This document shows positions 9,506 to 18,733 of a DNA stretch of 64,000 nucleotides, in pieces. Below the pieces are notes generated by a model. The model ran no database searches. It saw only the letters and a list, made by a program, of their open reading frames with translations, and was not told the DNA's origin. The DNA comes from Xanthomonas melonis. Its GTDB lineage: Bacteria > Pseudomonadota > Gammaproteobacteria > Xanthomonadales > Xanthomonadaceae. The stretch's first letter is position 1. Each line of letters starts with the position of its first letter. The DNA lies in assembly GCF_020783655.1 (NCBI RefSeq), contig NZ_JAJGQH010000003.1, positions 124,001 through 188,000 of the forward strand, read 5' to 3'. Both the position numbers and the translations under genes were made by a program.

Positions 9506-9529
9506 GTGACTATTGACGTAATTAGTCAC
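9506..9529. promoter_or_regulatory. Candidate TetR operator 2
   Basis: A 24-bp palindrome with exact 7-bp arms GTGACTA and TAGTCAC separated by ten bases. It starts 11 bp after the tetR stop and ends 44 bp before the adaptor ATG. A TTGACG sequence that could serve as a -35 box lies in its centre, so binding would block adaptor-permease transcription. Confidence 0.65.
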
Positions 9530-9573
9530 AAGTCCCAGGATGCGAGCCTTCACCAGATCGCTCCGGGATTCCC

Positions 9574-10710
9574 ATGCTTCGGCACCGCCTTGTTGTCAGC
9601 TCCGTTCTGAGTGTCCTGCCGCTGGTATTGAGTGCCTGCGGCGGAACGGCACAGCCTGATCCACGTACTGCCACCCCGCTGGTGCGGGTGGCCACGGTCG
9701 GCGATGCCGTCGCGGCGGCGCGCAGTTTTTCCGGCACCGTCGCGGCGCGGGTCCAGAGCGACCTGGGCTTCCGGGTGGCAGGCAAGGTGTCCGAGCGGCT
9801 GGTCGATGCCGGCCAGAGCGTCAAGCGTGGCCAGCCGCTGATGCGCATCGACCCGGTGGATCTGCAACTGGCTGCACGTGCGCAGCAGGACGCGGTGGCC
9901 GCCGCGCGCGCGCGCGCGCAGCAGGCCGCCGACGATGAAGCCCGGTACCGCGATCTGCGCGGGACCGGGGCCATCTCGGCCTCGGCCTACGATCAGATCA
10001 AGGCGGCCGCCGATGCGGCCAAGGCACAGTTGAGCGCTGCGCAGGCCCAGGCCGACGTGGCGCGCAACGCCAACCGCTACTCCGACCTGCTGGCCGATGC
10101 CGACGGCGTGGTGATGGAGACGCTGGTCGAGCCGGGCCAAGTGGTCGCGGCCGGACAGCCGGTGGTGCGGCTTGCGCACGCCGGTCCGCGCGAGGCGGTC
10201 ATCCAGTTGCCGGAGACGCTGCGCCCGAAGCTCGGATCGGTGGCCCAGGCCACGCTGTTCGGCAACGCCGCCGTCCGCGTGCCGGCCACCTTGCGCCAGC
10301 TGTCCGAGAGCGCGGACCGGCTGACCCGCACCTTCGAGGCACGCTACGTGCTCGACGGCGCGCTCGGGCAGGCGCCGCTCGGCACCACGGTCAGTCTCCG
10401 CGTTGCCGACGGCGCCGTATCGGGCCCCCGGGCGGGCGTGCAGGTGCCGCTGGCTGCCTTGTTCGACGCCGGCAAGGGGCCGGGCGTGTGGGTGATTGCC
10501 GGCAACCCGGCCAAGGTGAGCTGGCGGCCGGTGACCGTGCTCGGCCTGGAAGACGACCACGCCAATGTCGCCGGCACGCTGGCGCGCGGCGAGCGCATCG
10601 TGGCCCTGGGAGCGCATCTGCTGCGCGAGGGTAAGCAGGTGCGCATCGCCGGTGCCGGCAGCACTGCCACGACGGCTGGTACCGCCAAGGCGGCAGGAGC
10701 GCAGCCGTGA
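9574..10710 (+). CDS. RND efflux periplasmic adaptor subunit (lipoprotein)
   Basis: A 378-residue membrane-fusion protein. It begins with a lipoprotein signal peptide and lipobox LSACG near residue 22. The lipoyl/barrel-sandwich half is near VAARVQSDLGFRVAGKVSERL (about residues 55-75), followed by an alanine-rich coiled-coil hairpin (about 100-155) and the second lipoyl half with DGVVMETLVEPGQVV. This adaptor bridges the inner-membrane permease and the outer-membrane channel. Its stop overlaps the permease GTG start, so the two are translationally coupled. The substrate is unknown. Confidence 0.93.
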   Translation: MLRHRLVVSSVLSVLPLVLSACGGTAQPDPRTATPLVRVATVGDAVAAARSFSGTVAARVQSDLGFRVAGKVSERLVDAGQSVKRGQPLMRIDPVDLQLAARAQQDAVAAARARAQQAADDEARYRDLRGTGAISASAYDQIKAAADAAKAQLSAAQAQADVARNANRYSDLLADADGVVMETLVEPGQVVAAGQPVVRLAHAGPREAVIQLPETLRPKLGSVAQATLFGNAAVRVPATLRQLSESADRLTRTFEARYVLDGALGQAPLGTTVSLRVADGAVSGPRAGVQVPLAALFDAGKGPGVWVIAGNPAKVSWRPVTVLGLEDDHANVAGTLARGERIVALGAHLLREGKQVRIAGAGSTATTAGTAKAAGAQP

Positions 10711-13700
10711 GCGAGGGCCGCTTCAATCTCTCGGCGCTCGCGGTGCGCGAGCGCTCCATTACGCTGTTTCTGATCTTCCTGATTTCGCTGGCCGGCCTGG
10801 TGGCGTTTCTCAAGCTCGGGCGTGCCGAAGACCCGGCCTTCACCATCAAGGTGATGACGATCGTGACCGCCTGGCCGGGTGCCACGCCGCAGGAAATGCA
10901 GGACCAGGTTGCCGAAAAGCTCGAAAAGCGCATGCAGGAGCTGCGCTGGTATGACCGCACCGAAACCTATACGCGCCCCGGTCTTGCGTTCACCACGCTG
11001 ACCTTGATGGACAGCACGCCGCCCGGTGAGGTGCAGGAGCAGTTCTACCAGGCGCGCAAGAAGGCCGGCGATGAAGTGGCCAACCTGCCGGCCGGGGTGA
11101 TGGGGCCGCTGATCAACGACGAATATGCCGACGTCACCTTTGCGCTGTTCGCGCTGAAGGTCAAGGGCGAGCCGCAGCGCTTGCTGGCACGCGATGCCGA
11201 GACCCTGCGCCAGCGCATCCTGCATGTGCCGGGCGTCAAGAAGGTCAACATCATCGGCGAGCAGCCCGAGCGCATCTTCGTGGAGTTCTCGCACGAGCGC
11301 CTTGCCACGCTGGGTGTCAGTCCGCAGGACGTGTTTGCCGCACTCAACGCACAGAACGCCCTGAATGCCGCCGGGTCGGTGGAAACGCGTGGCCCGCAGG
11401 TGTTCATTCGGCTCGATGGCGCGCTCGACAGCCTGCAGAAGATCCGCGACACCCCACTGGTGGTGCAGGGCCGCACCTTGAAGCTGTCGGACATCGCCAC
11501 CGTCAAACGCGGCTACGAAGATCCGTCCACCTTCATGATTCGCAGTGGGGGCGAACCGGCGCTGTTGCTGGGCATCATCATGCGCGATGGATGGAACGGG
11601 CTGGATCTGGGCAAAGCGTTGGACAGCGAAGTGGGCGCGATCAATGCCGAGTTGCCGCTGGGCATGAGCCTGAGCAAGGTCACCGACCAGGCGGTCAACA
11701 TCGACGCGTCGGTCGGCGAGTTCATGACCAAGTTCTTCGTCGCGCTGCTGGTGGTGATGCTGGTGTGCTTCGTCAGCATGGGCTGGCGCGTGGGCATCGT
11801 GGTGGCGGCCGCGGTGCCGCTGACGCTGGCAGCAGTGTTCGTGGTGATGCTGGCCACCGGCAAGAATTTCGACCGCATCACGCTGGGATCGCTGATCCTG
11901 GCGCTGGGTTTGCTGGTGGACGACGCCATCATCGCGATCGAGATGATGGTGGTGAAGATGGAAGAAGGCTATGGCCGCGTTGCCGCATCGGCCTATGCGT
12001 GGAGCCATACCGCCGCGCCGATGCTGTCCGGCACCCTGGTGACGGCGGTGGGCTTCATGCCGAACGGGTTTGCCGCTTCCACCGCCGGCGAATACACCAG
12101 CAACATGTTCTGGATCGTAGGCATCGCGCTGATCGTGTCGTGGGTGGTGGCGGTGGTGTTCACGCCCTATCTGGGCGTGAAGATGCTGCCCGAGATGAAG
12201 AAGGTCGAAGGCGGCCACGCGGCGATGTACGACACGCCGCGCTACAACCGCTTCCGCGATGCGCTGGGCCGCGTGATTGCCCGCAAATGGCTGGTGGCCG
12301 GTTCGGTGGTGGGCCTGTTCGTGCTGGCGATCGTCGGCATGGGCATCGTCAAGAAGCAGTTCTTCCCGATCTCCGATCGCCCTGAAGTGCTGGTGGAAGT
12401 GCAGCTGCCGTACGGCACCTCGATCACCCAGACCAGTGCGGCGGCCGCCAAGGTGGAAGCCTGGCTGTCCAGGCAGAAGGAAGCAAAGATCGTGACCGCG
12501 TACATCGGTCAGGGTGCGCCGCGCTTCTTCCTGGCGATGGGCCCGGAACTGCCGGACCCTTCGTTCGCCAAGATCGTGGTGCGTACCGACGACCAGCACG
12601 AGCGCGATGCGCTGAAGCTGCGCTTGCGTGAGGCGATCGCGCAAGGCCTGGCACCGGAAGCGCGCGTACGCGTGACGCAATTGACCTTCGGCCCGTACTC
12701 GCGCTTCCCGGTCGCCTACCGGGTGAGCGGTCCCGACCCGCAGGTGCTGCGTGGCATCGCTGCGCAGGTCGAGCAGGTCATGCAGAACAGCCCGATGCTG
12801 CGCACCGTCAATACCGACTGGGGCGTGCGCACACCGACGCTGCATTTCAGCCTGGACCAGGACCGCCTGCAGGCGGTGGGGCTGACCTCGGCCGCCGTTG
12901 CCCAGCAGTTGCAGTTCCTGCTCAGCGGTGTGCCGATCACGCTGGTGCGTGAAGATATCCGCAGCGTGCAGGTGGTCGCCCGTTCGGCCGGTGACGCACG
13001 GCTTGATCCGGCGCGTATCGCCGACTTCACCCTGGCCGGCGGCAATGGCCAACGCGTGCCGTTGTCGCAGGTGGGCAAGGTGGATGTGCGCATGGAAGAG
13101 CCGGTCATGCGTCGCCGTGATCGGGTGCCGACGATCACGGTCGGTGGCGATGTCGACGACCAGCTGCAGCCGCCGGATGTCTCGGCGGCGATCACCAAGC
13201 AGCTGCAGCCGATCATCGACAAATTGCCTGGCGGGTATCAGATCAAGCAGGCGGGCTCCATCGAGGAATCCGGCAAGGCCACCACCGCGATGCTGCCGCT
13301 GTTCCCGATCATGCTGGCGGCCACCTTGCTCATCATCATCCTGCAGGTGCGTTCGATCTCGGCGATGGTGATGGTGTTTCTGACCAGCCCGCTCGGCCTG
13401 ATCGGCGTGGTGCCGACCCTGATCCTGTTCCAGCAGCCGTTCGGCATCAATGCGCTGGTGGGCTTGATTGCACTGTCGGGCATCCTGATGCGCAACACGC
13501 TGATCCTGATCGGGCAGATCCACCACAACCAAGCCGAAGGGCTGGACCCGTTCCATGCGTTGGTGGAAGCCACCGTGCAGCGTGCGCGACCGGTGATCCT
13601 GACCGCACTGGCGGCGATCCTGGCCTTCATTCCGCTGACCCACTCGGTGTTCTGGGGAACGCTGGCCTACACGCTGATCGGCGGCACCCTGGCCGGCACC

Positions 13701-13796
13701 ATCCTGACCCTGGTGTTCCTGCCGGCCATGTATTCGATCTGGTTCAAGATCCGGCCCGATGGCGGCAGCGCCCCGGCGGTTGCGCAGCACGTCTGA
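10707..13796 (+). CDS. RND efflux inner-membrane permease (AcrB/HAE1-like)
   Basis: A 1029-residue proton-driven exporter with the standard 12-TM RND layout: TM1 near residues 15-35, a large periplasmic loop, TM2-6 (about 335-560), a second loop, and TM7-12 (about 860-1015). The TM4 proton relay is intact (GLLVDDAIIAIEMM, two adjacent Asp near residue 407). It begins with GTG at 10707, overlapping the adaptor stop by four bases. The substrate is not predictable, but divergence from classical AcrB in the periplasmic loops suggests the MexK/MexI-like branch. Transcription is likely repressed by the upstream TetR protein. Confidence 0.95.
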   Translation: MSEGRFNLSALAVRERSITLFLIFLISLAGLVAFLKLGRAEDPAFTIKVMTIVTAWPGATPQEMQDQVAEKLEKRMQELRWYDRTETYTRPGLAFTTLTLMDSTPPGEVQEQFYQARKKAGDEVANLPAGVMGPLINDEYADVTFALFALKVKGEPQRLLARDAETLRQRILHVPGVKKVNIIGEQPERIFVEFSHERLATLGVSPQDVFAALNAQNALNAAGSVETRGPQVFIRLDGALDSLQKIRDTPLVVQGRTLKLSDIATVKRGYEDPSTFMIRSGGEPALLLGIIMRDGWNGLDLGKALDSEVGAINAELPLGMSLSKVTDQAVNIDASVGEFMTKFFVALLVVMLVCFVSMGWRVGIVVAAAVPLTLAAVFVVMLATGKNFDRITLGSLILALGLLVDDAIIAIEMMVVKMEEGYGRVAASAYAWSHTAAPMLSGTLVTAVGFMPNGFAASTAGEYTSNMFWIVGIALIVSWVVAVVFTPYLGVKMLPEMKKVEGGHAAMYDTPRYNRFRDALGRVIARKWLVAGSVVGLFVLAIVGMGIVKKQFFPISDRPEVLVEVQLPYGTSITQTSAAAAKVEAWLSRQKEAKIVTAYIGQGAPRFFLAMGPELPDPSFAKIVVRTDDQHERDALKLRLREAIAQGLAPEARVRVTQLTFGPYSRFPVAYRVSGPDPQVLRGIAAQVEQVMQNSPMLRTVNTDWGVRTPTLHFSLDQDRLQAVGLTSAAVAQQLQFLLSGVPITLVREDIRSVQVVARSAGDARLDPARIADFTLAGGNGQRVPLSQVGKVDVRMEEPVMRRRDRVPTITVGGDVDDQLQPPDVSAAITKQLQPIIDKLPGGYQIKQAGSIEESGKATTAMLPLFPIMLAATLLIIILQVRSISAMVMVFLTSPLGLIGVVPTLILFQQPFGINALVGLIALSGILMRNTLILIGQIHHNQAEGLDPFHALVEATVQRARPVILTALAAILAFIPLTHSVFWGTLAYTLIGGTLAGTILTLVFLPAMYSIWFKIRPDGGSAPAVAQHV

Positions 13797-13802
13797 GCAT
13801 GA

Positions 13803-13833
13803 GCGGCAACGGCAGCCACGCCGCCGTTGCCGC
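13803..13833 (+). terminator. Stem-loop after permease gene
   Basis: Perfect 11-bp inverted repeat GCGGCAACGGC / GCCGTTGCCGC with a 9-base loop, starting 7 bp after the permease stop. It has no T-run, so it may pause or stabilise mRNA rather than be a classical terminator. Confidence 0.4.
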
Positions 13834-13925
13834 CAGCCGTGGCACACGTTCGTTGATTGCTTCTCCCCGAGCGCAGCCGTCCGCTGCGCATCTGATCGTA
13901 TCCCCTCTCTTTCAAAGGAATCCCA

Positions 13926-14732
13926 ATGCAACAGCAGACTGTTGTGCTGATCACCGGCGTGTCGTCCGGCATTGGCCGGGTTGCCGCAAAGCGCTTTGTG
14001 CAGCGCGGCTGCAGCGTGTACGGCACCGTGCGCGACCTCGCCAGCGCCACGCCATTGGCGAATGTGGAGCTGGTGGAAATGGATATCCGCGATGCGGCGT
14101 CGGTGCAGCGCGCGGTGGATGGCATCATCGCCCGGGCGGGCCGTATCGATGTGCTGGTCAACAACGCAGGCACCAACCTGGTGGGTGCGGTGGAAGAAAC
14201 CAGCACCGACGAAGCGGCGACGCTCTTCGATACCAACGTGCTGGGCATCCTGCGCACGGTGCAGGCGGTGGCGCCGCAGATGCGCGCCCGGCGGCAGGGA
14301 CGCATCGTCAACATCAGCTCGGTGTTGGGATTCCTGCCGGCGCCGTACATGGGGGTGTACGCCGCCTCCAAGCATGCGGTGGAGGGATTGTCGGAAACGC
14401 TGGACCACGAGCTGCGCCAGTTCGGCGTGCGTGTCACCCTGGTGGAACCGTCGTACACCAGGACCAGCCTGGGCAGCAATTCGCCGGCGGCACGGTCCCC
14501 TATTGCCGAGTACGACCGTGAGCGAGCCGTGGTGGTCGGCGCGGTCACCCGGCAGATCCAGACCGCACCGGAGCCCGCTGGCGTCGCCACGACCGTGGTG
14601 GATGCGGCGCTGGGCACATGGCGCATGCGGCGTACGCCTGCCGGCCAGGCATCGTTGTTGAGCAAGCTGCGCCGTTTGATGCCGGCTAAGGCAGTGGATG
14701 GCAGCCTGCGCAAGCAGCTCGGGCTGCGTTGA
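13926..14732 (+). CDS. SDR family oxidoreductase
   Basis: A 268-residue classical short-chain dehydrogenase. Motifs: cofactor loop TGVSSGIG near residue 12, NNAGTN near residue 80, catalytic Ser in NISSVLG and YAASK as the active-site Tyr/Lys near residue 145. The GTVRD stretch after strand 2 is typical of the 17-beta-HSD/retinol-like SDR group. An AAAGGA ribosome site precedes the ATG. It is 130 bp after the efflux permease and could be read through from that operon, but a link with efflux is not shown. Confidence 0.92.
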   Translation: MQQQTVVLITGVSSGIGRVAAKRFVQRGCSVYGTVRDLASATPLANVELVEMDIRDAASVQRAVDGIIARAGRIDVLVNNAGTNLVGAVEETSTDEAATLFDTNVLGILRTVQAVAPQMRARRQGRIVNISSVLGFLPAPYMGVYAASKHAVEGLSETLDHELRQFGVRVTLVEPSYTRTSLGSNSPAARSPIAEYDRERAVVVGAVTRQIQTAPEPAGVATTVVDAALGTWRMRRTPAGQASLLSKLRRLMPAKAVDGSLRKQLGLR

Positions 14733-14905
14733 GATGGAGCGGGATACGGCATGGCGCGAAGACGGCCGAGAACACAGCGGCGCTGCCACAATCCAGCTGC
14801 CCACAGCGCCATGGGACTGGTCAGCAGCGCCGCCGGCTTCCGGATTCACCGAGGATGCCGCCTTGGCCTCACAATAGGCGGCCAGTTCCCACAACCGATG
14901 TCGCC

Positions 14906-15238
14906 ATGCGCAAGACCTATCAGCTCAACCTCGAAGGCAAGAACCGCGATCGTCTGCTGGAAGCCAGCAAGCACGACATCCGCAAGTACATCCGCCGCGA
15001 GCGCCGCAAGGACCTGCCGGAAGGGGCCGATTACTGGGATTTCGACATGCGCTTCGGCGTGGACGAGGCCAGCGCGCAGCCGCTGCCGCCGGCAGAGCTG
15101 ATCCGCTCGATCAATGCGCTCACCGGCGACGGTGGCGACCAGTTCTTCGTAGAAATCCTGCGCAAGCCCGCCAAGCGCACCCCGCGTGCCAATGGCGAGG
15201 CGCCGGCCGGCGGCGAGCTGGATTTCGAGCAGGACTGA
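14906..15238 (+). CDS. DUF6172 family protein
   Basis: A 110-residue basic-then-acidic protein that starts MRKTYQLNLEGKNRDRL. The conserved pattern is KHDIRKYIRRERRKDLPEG followed by DYWDFDMRFG, matching the small family I know as DUF6172; its function is unknown. The central half is highly charged and may bind nucleic acid, but no HTH is visible. The C-terminal 25 residues look disordered (RANGEAPAGGELDFEQD). The ATG at 14906 was taken because similarity starts there; the frame is open further upstream to 14729 without protein-like sequence. Confidence 0.7.
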   Translation: MRKTYQLNLEGKNRDRLLEASKHDIRKYIRRERRKDLPEGADYWDFDMRFGVDEASAQPLPPAELIRSINALTGDGGDQFFVEILRKPAKRTPRANGEAPAGGELDFEQD

Positions 15239-15537
15239 GCGCAGCAGTTCGAACGACCGCATGACCGTGCCGCCGCCAAGCAGGGTGCGGCGCTTGCCGG
15301 TATCCATGGGTACCGCGGCCCTCCGGGCGCCGCCCGCAACTGCCTGGCGCAGGCTCTGCAGGTCTTGCGTGCCAGCGCGTCGGAGGTCCCGGGCCAGGCA
15401 TCGCGGGTAGCGATATTGCGTCGTGCAGCGCGCGGGGCCGGCGTGCCCGTCCTGCAGCAGCGAGGTCTGGCAGCCGTACGCAGCCTGCCGATCCGAGCAG
15501 CGGCTGCGGCGGTGCGATGCTGCGCTTGCCGCGCGCC

Positions 15538-16815
15538 TCAGCCCGGTTTGGTCGCGGCCTGTGCGGCCGCACGCAACTTGTCCTTCTTGCTGGGCCGCTT
15601 GCCCTTGATGCCGCCGTTGTCATCGGCTGCGCGTGTCCACGTGCCTGTGGCGGGTGCGTCGCTGGGCGTGGGTTCGAAACCGGCGATCACCTCGGCGGCA
15701 ATACGCAGCCCCTGGCGTTTTTCGATCAACCGCCATTGCTGCGCATTGTCGGCGGTGATGAAGCTGATCGCCACGCCGCTGGCGCCGGCACGTGCGGTGC
15801 GGCCGATGCGGTGGGTGTAATCCACGGTGGAGCGCGGCAGGTCGTAATTGATCACCGCCGGCAGCTGCGCGATATCGATGCCGCGTGCGGCCAGGTCGGT
15901 GGCGATCACCACCTGCACGGTCTGCTGCTTGAACGCGGACAGCGTGCGCTCGCGGCGCCCCTGGCTCAACTCGCCGTGCAGCGGTTGCGCGCTGATGCCG
16001 CCCTTCTCCAGTTTTTCGGCGACCTTTTCGGCGCTGTGCCGGCTGGCGACGAACACCAGCAACTGCGGCCAGCGGTGATCGAGCAGCAACTGGCGCAGCA
16101 GTTGGGTGCGTTGGCCGGCATCCACGGCGATGGCGCGTTGCGCGATCGCCGGCGCCTGTGCGGGCGTTGCTTCGACGGTGATGCGCAGTGGGTCGCGCAG
16201 CCGGCGCTTGGCCAGCATGGCGATGGCGGGCGGAAACGTGGCCGACACCAGCACGCTCTGCCGCTGCGCAGGCAGCAACGCGAGAATGCGATCGAGTTCG
16301 GCGCCGAAGCCCAGGTCCAGCAGGCGGTCGGCCTCGTCCAGCACCAGGGTGGTCACTTCGCCCAGGCGCAGCGCGTTGTGCTCGACCAGGTCGAGCAGCC
16401 GGCCGGGCGTGGCCACCATGATGTCGGCACCGCCGCGCAGCGCCAAGAGCTGCGGATTGATCGAGCTGCCGCCGGTGGCGGCTACGGTCTTCAGCCGTCG
16501 TGGCAGATGCGCGGCCAGCTGGCGCAGCGTGGTCTCCACCTGCGCGGCAAGTTCGCGCGTGGGCACCAGCACCAGCGCGCCCAGCACACGCGGGACCGCG
16601 TCTGGCGCGAGCAGGCGTTGCTGCAGCAGCGGCAGCGCGTAGGCCAGGGTCTTGCCCGAGCCGGTCTGCGCCATCGCGATCAGGTCGCGACCGGCCAACA
16701 TCGGCGGGATCGCCTGCTGCTGGATCGGGGTGGGCATGCGGTGGCCGGCCTGGTGCAGCGCGGTCTCGAAAAACGGCAGTAGCTGCGGCGACAGCGAGAG
16801 AGCGGAAAATGACAT
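15538..16815 (-). CDS. DEAD-box ATP-dependent RNA helicase (RhlE-like)
   Basis: A 425-residue superfamily 2 helicase. It has a Q-motif region (F near residue 3 and GHRMPTPIQQQAIPPML), Walker A AQTGSGKT near residue 50, motif Ia PTRELA, motif Ib TPGRLLDL, motif II DEAD, motif III SAT, and motif VI HRIGRTARAG. The C-terminal extension is short and basic (GKRPSKKDKLRAAAQAATKP), as in RhlE-type enzymes that act in ribosome assembly and RNA decay. The ATG at 16815 starts MSFSALSLSP, the usual Q-motif start; an upstream in-frame start adds 36 unrelated residues. Confidence 0.93.
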   Translation of the reverse strand: MSFSALSLSPQLLPFFETALHQAGHRMPTPIQQQAIPPMLAGRDLIAMAQTGSGKTLAYALPLLQQRLLAPDAVPRVLGALVLVPTRELAAQVETTLRQLAAHLPRRLKTVAATGGSSINPQLLALRGGADIMVATPGRLLDLVEHNALRLGEVTTLVLDEADRLLDLGFGAELDRILALLPAQRQSVLVSATFPPAIAMLAKRRLRDPLRITVEATPAQAPAIAQRAIAVDAGQRTQLLRQLLLDHRWPQLLVFVASRHSAEKVAEKLEKGGISAQPLHGELSQGRRERTLSAFKQQTVQVVIATDLAARGIDIAQLPAVINYDLPRSTVDYTHRIGRTARAGASGVAISFITADNAQQWRLIEKRQGLRIAAEVIAGFEPTPSDAPATGTWTRAADDNGGIKGKRPSKKDKLRAAAQAATKPG

Positions 16816-17191
16816 GCGCCGATTATCCAGGCATTCGAGCTGCAATGGTCGGTGCTGCGTTACGCGAGGTCGCTGTCTTGCGGCGTGTTGATCATCCGCT
16901 TCAGAAAAACCCCTTGTCCACACCGTTCAATCGCCTGGTATGGCGACCGAAGCCTGGAGCATTGACGCAATCCGGATGCCTTCAGACCACGCCGGTCGAG
17001 CGCGCGATGTCCTGACCGCTTGGGGGACAGGCCGGGAATCCATCCCGGCAGGCGCGGTGGTGGCCTCCATGCCGCCACACGGTCCCGCAAGCGGTCGGGC
17101 ACCGCACCTGTTACCTGGCAGTGCGCCGATGGAAATCACAACGGAGGCTGCGCCGACCTGACGACCGCCGGCGACGGTCTACCAGCCGCTC
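16816..17191. other. Intergenic region, no gene seen
   Basis: About 375 bases between two minus-strand genes. No coding frame with recognisable sequence is seen. It contains GCCGGGAATCCATCCCGGC at 17031-17049, a 9-bp palindrome that could end transcription of the dehydrogenase operon's neighbour or be a small repeat. Confidence 0.4.
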
Positions 17192-18733
17192 TTAGCTGGC
17201 CAACGCCAGATCGTCGAGCATCGCGCGCAGGAAGCGCGCGGCTTCGCCGCCGGTGGCGGCACGGTGGTCGAAGGTCAGCGACAGCGGCATCACCTTGTGG
17301 GTTTCCACTCCGCCCATCACCGGAGTGAGCTGGTAGCGCGCGCGGCCGGCGGCGACGATGGCCACGCAGGGCGGGACCACCACCGGAGTGGCATAGCGCC
17401 CGGCGAACATGCCGAAGTTGGACAGCGAGATGGTGTAGCCGCTGAGTTCGGAGGCAGCGATGCTGCGGCTTTCCACCTGCTGGCGCAGGCGGTTGACGCC
17501 TTCTCGAATACCGTGCGCATCGAGCATGTCGGCATTGCGCAACGCCGGGACGAACAGGCCTTCTTCGGTGTCCACCGCAATGCCGACGTCGACCTGGTGA
17601 TGCAGGGTGCGGCTGAGCGCGTCGCCGTCGAACCAGGCGTTGAGCGCGGGCACCGCCTGGCAGGCGCGCACGATGGCGCGCACCAGGCGCACGGTGACAT
17701 CGTTGCCGGGCTGCCAGGCGTGCAGGTCGGCATCGTCGTTGAGCGTGGTGGGCACCACCTTGCTATGCGCGTCGGCCATCACGCGTGCCATGTTGCGGCG
17801 CACGCCCTTGAGCTGTTCGGGCTGTCCCTTGACGCTGGTGCCGGGCGGCTGGGTGCGCATCGGTTTGCCGCTGGACGAGAGCGGAGAGCGGGCAGTGCTG
17901 CCCTCATCCGCCCTGCGGGCCCCTTCTCCCGTACGCGGGAGAAGGGGCGCCGTCGCCGGTCGCTCTCTGCCATCGTCAGCGATCCCAGCAGCTCTCCCAC
18001 CGCCACCGATCGGACCACCGCTCCCCCCGTCACCCATCGGTCCACCTCTCCCGCTGGCGGGAGAGGTCGGCGCACCCTGCGCGCCGGGTGAGGGCCGCGC
18101 GGTGCCCGCGGCTGCTGCCTGCTTCACGTCGGCCAGTGTCACCGTGCCATCCGGGCCGGTGGCGCGCACCTGCGCCAGGTCCACGCGCAGCTTGCGCGCC
18201 AGTGCGCGCACCACCGGCATGGCGCGCACGCCGCCGACGGCAATGGCCTGCTCGCTCTGCACGGCGTTGGAGCTCTGCATGGCGCCGACCACGGTGCCGG
18301 CATCGTCGCGCTCGCCCGGCGCATCGGCGCCGGCATCCGCATCGGCGATCTCGCCACCATTGTCGGACGCGACCACGCGTTCGGTGGGGCCGGCCGCGCT
18401 CTGGCCGGTGCTGGGCGTAGCCGCCTGCACGGCGGCATGGCCATGCCCATGCCCGGTGTCCTGGCCATCGGCGCGCTGCGGCTGCGAGGCATCCAGGGCG
18501 AACTGCGCCAGCATCGCGCCGGTCACGATCACATCGCCGGCCGCACCGGCCAGCTTGACCACGGTGCCGGAGAACGGCGAGGGCACCTCCACCACCGCCT
18601 TGGCGGTTTCCATCGACACCAGCGGCTCGTCCAGGCGCACGCTGTCGCCTTCCTTGACGAACCATTCGACGATGGTGGCGTCCGGCAGGCCTTCGCCCAG
18701 ATCCGGCAGGTGAAAATTCTTGCTTTCGCTCAT
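17192..18733 (-). CDS. 2-oxoacid dehydrogenase E2, dihydrolipoamide acyltransferase
   Basis: A 513-residue E2 core of a pyruvate/branched-chain type complex. Lipoyl domain at residues 1-80 with lipoyl-Lys45 in METAKAV; subunit-binding domain at about 165-205 (VRALARKLRVDLAQVRATG); catalytic domain from about 290, ending with DHRAATGGEAARFL. The catalytic His490 is present, but the usual HRxxDG motif reads HRAATG, with Thr at 494 instead of Asp. The linker at residues 211-279 is encoded by an inverted pair of palindromic repeats inserted in frame (17901-18094), which explains the extra length. Its ATG overlaps the stop of the SH3 gene. No E3 gene follows. Confidence 0.9.
   Translation of the reverse strand: MSESKNFHLPDLGEGLPDATIVEWFVKEGDSVRLDEPLVSMETAKAVVEVPSPFSGTVVKLAGAAGDVIVTGAMLAQFALDASQPQRADGQDTGHGHGHAAVQAATPSTGQSAAGPTERVVASDNGGEIADADAGADAPGERDDAGTVVGAMQSSNAVQSEQAIAVGGVRAMPVVRALARKLRVDLAQVRATGPDGTVTLADVKQAAAAGTARPSPGAQGAPTSPASGRGGPMGDGGSGGPIGGGGRAAGIADDGRERPATAPLLPRTGEGARRADEGSTARSPLSSSGKPMRTQPPGTSVKGQPEQLKGVRRNMARVMADAHSKVVPTTLNDDADLHAWQPGNDVTVRLVRAIVRACQAVPALNAWFDGDALSRTLHHQVDVGIAVDTEEGLFVPALRNADMLDAHGIREGVNRLRQQVESRSIAASELSGYTISLSNFGMFAGRYATPVVVPPCVAIVAAGRARYQLTPVMGGVETHKVMPLSLTFDHRAATGGEAARFLRAMLDDLALAS
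17901..18094. repeat. Inverted RIME-like repeat pair inside the E2 coding sequence
   Basis: Arm 1 (17901-17948) has CCCTCATCCGCCC then hairpin CCTTCTCCCG/CGGGAGAAGG; arm 2 (18045-18094) has hairpin CCTCTCCCG/CGGGAGAGG then GGGTGAGGG. Outward GAGGG ends and inward hairpins match the pair at 7169-7293. The frame stays open, and it adds residues such as LLPRTGEGARRADEG and SPASGRGG to the E2 linker. Confidence 0.9.

Noticed and set aside
10344-14894. A very long open frame on the minus strand opposite the RND permease
   Set aside because: It is antisense to a clear permease with all motifs and is rich in His, Gln and Arg, the usual shadow pattern of a GC-rich gene.
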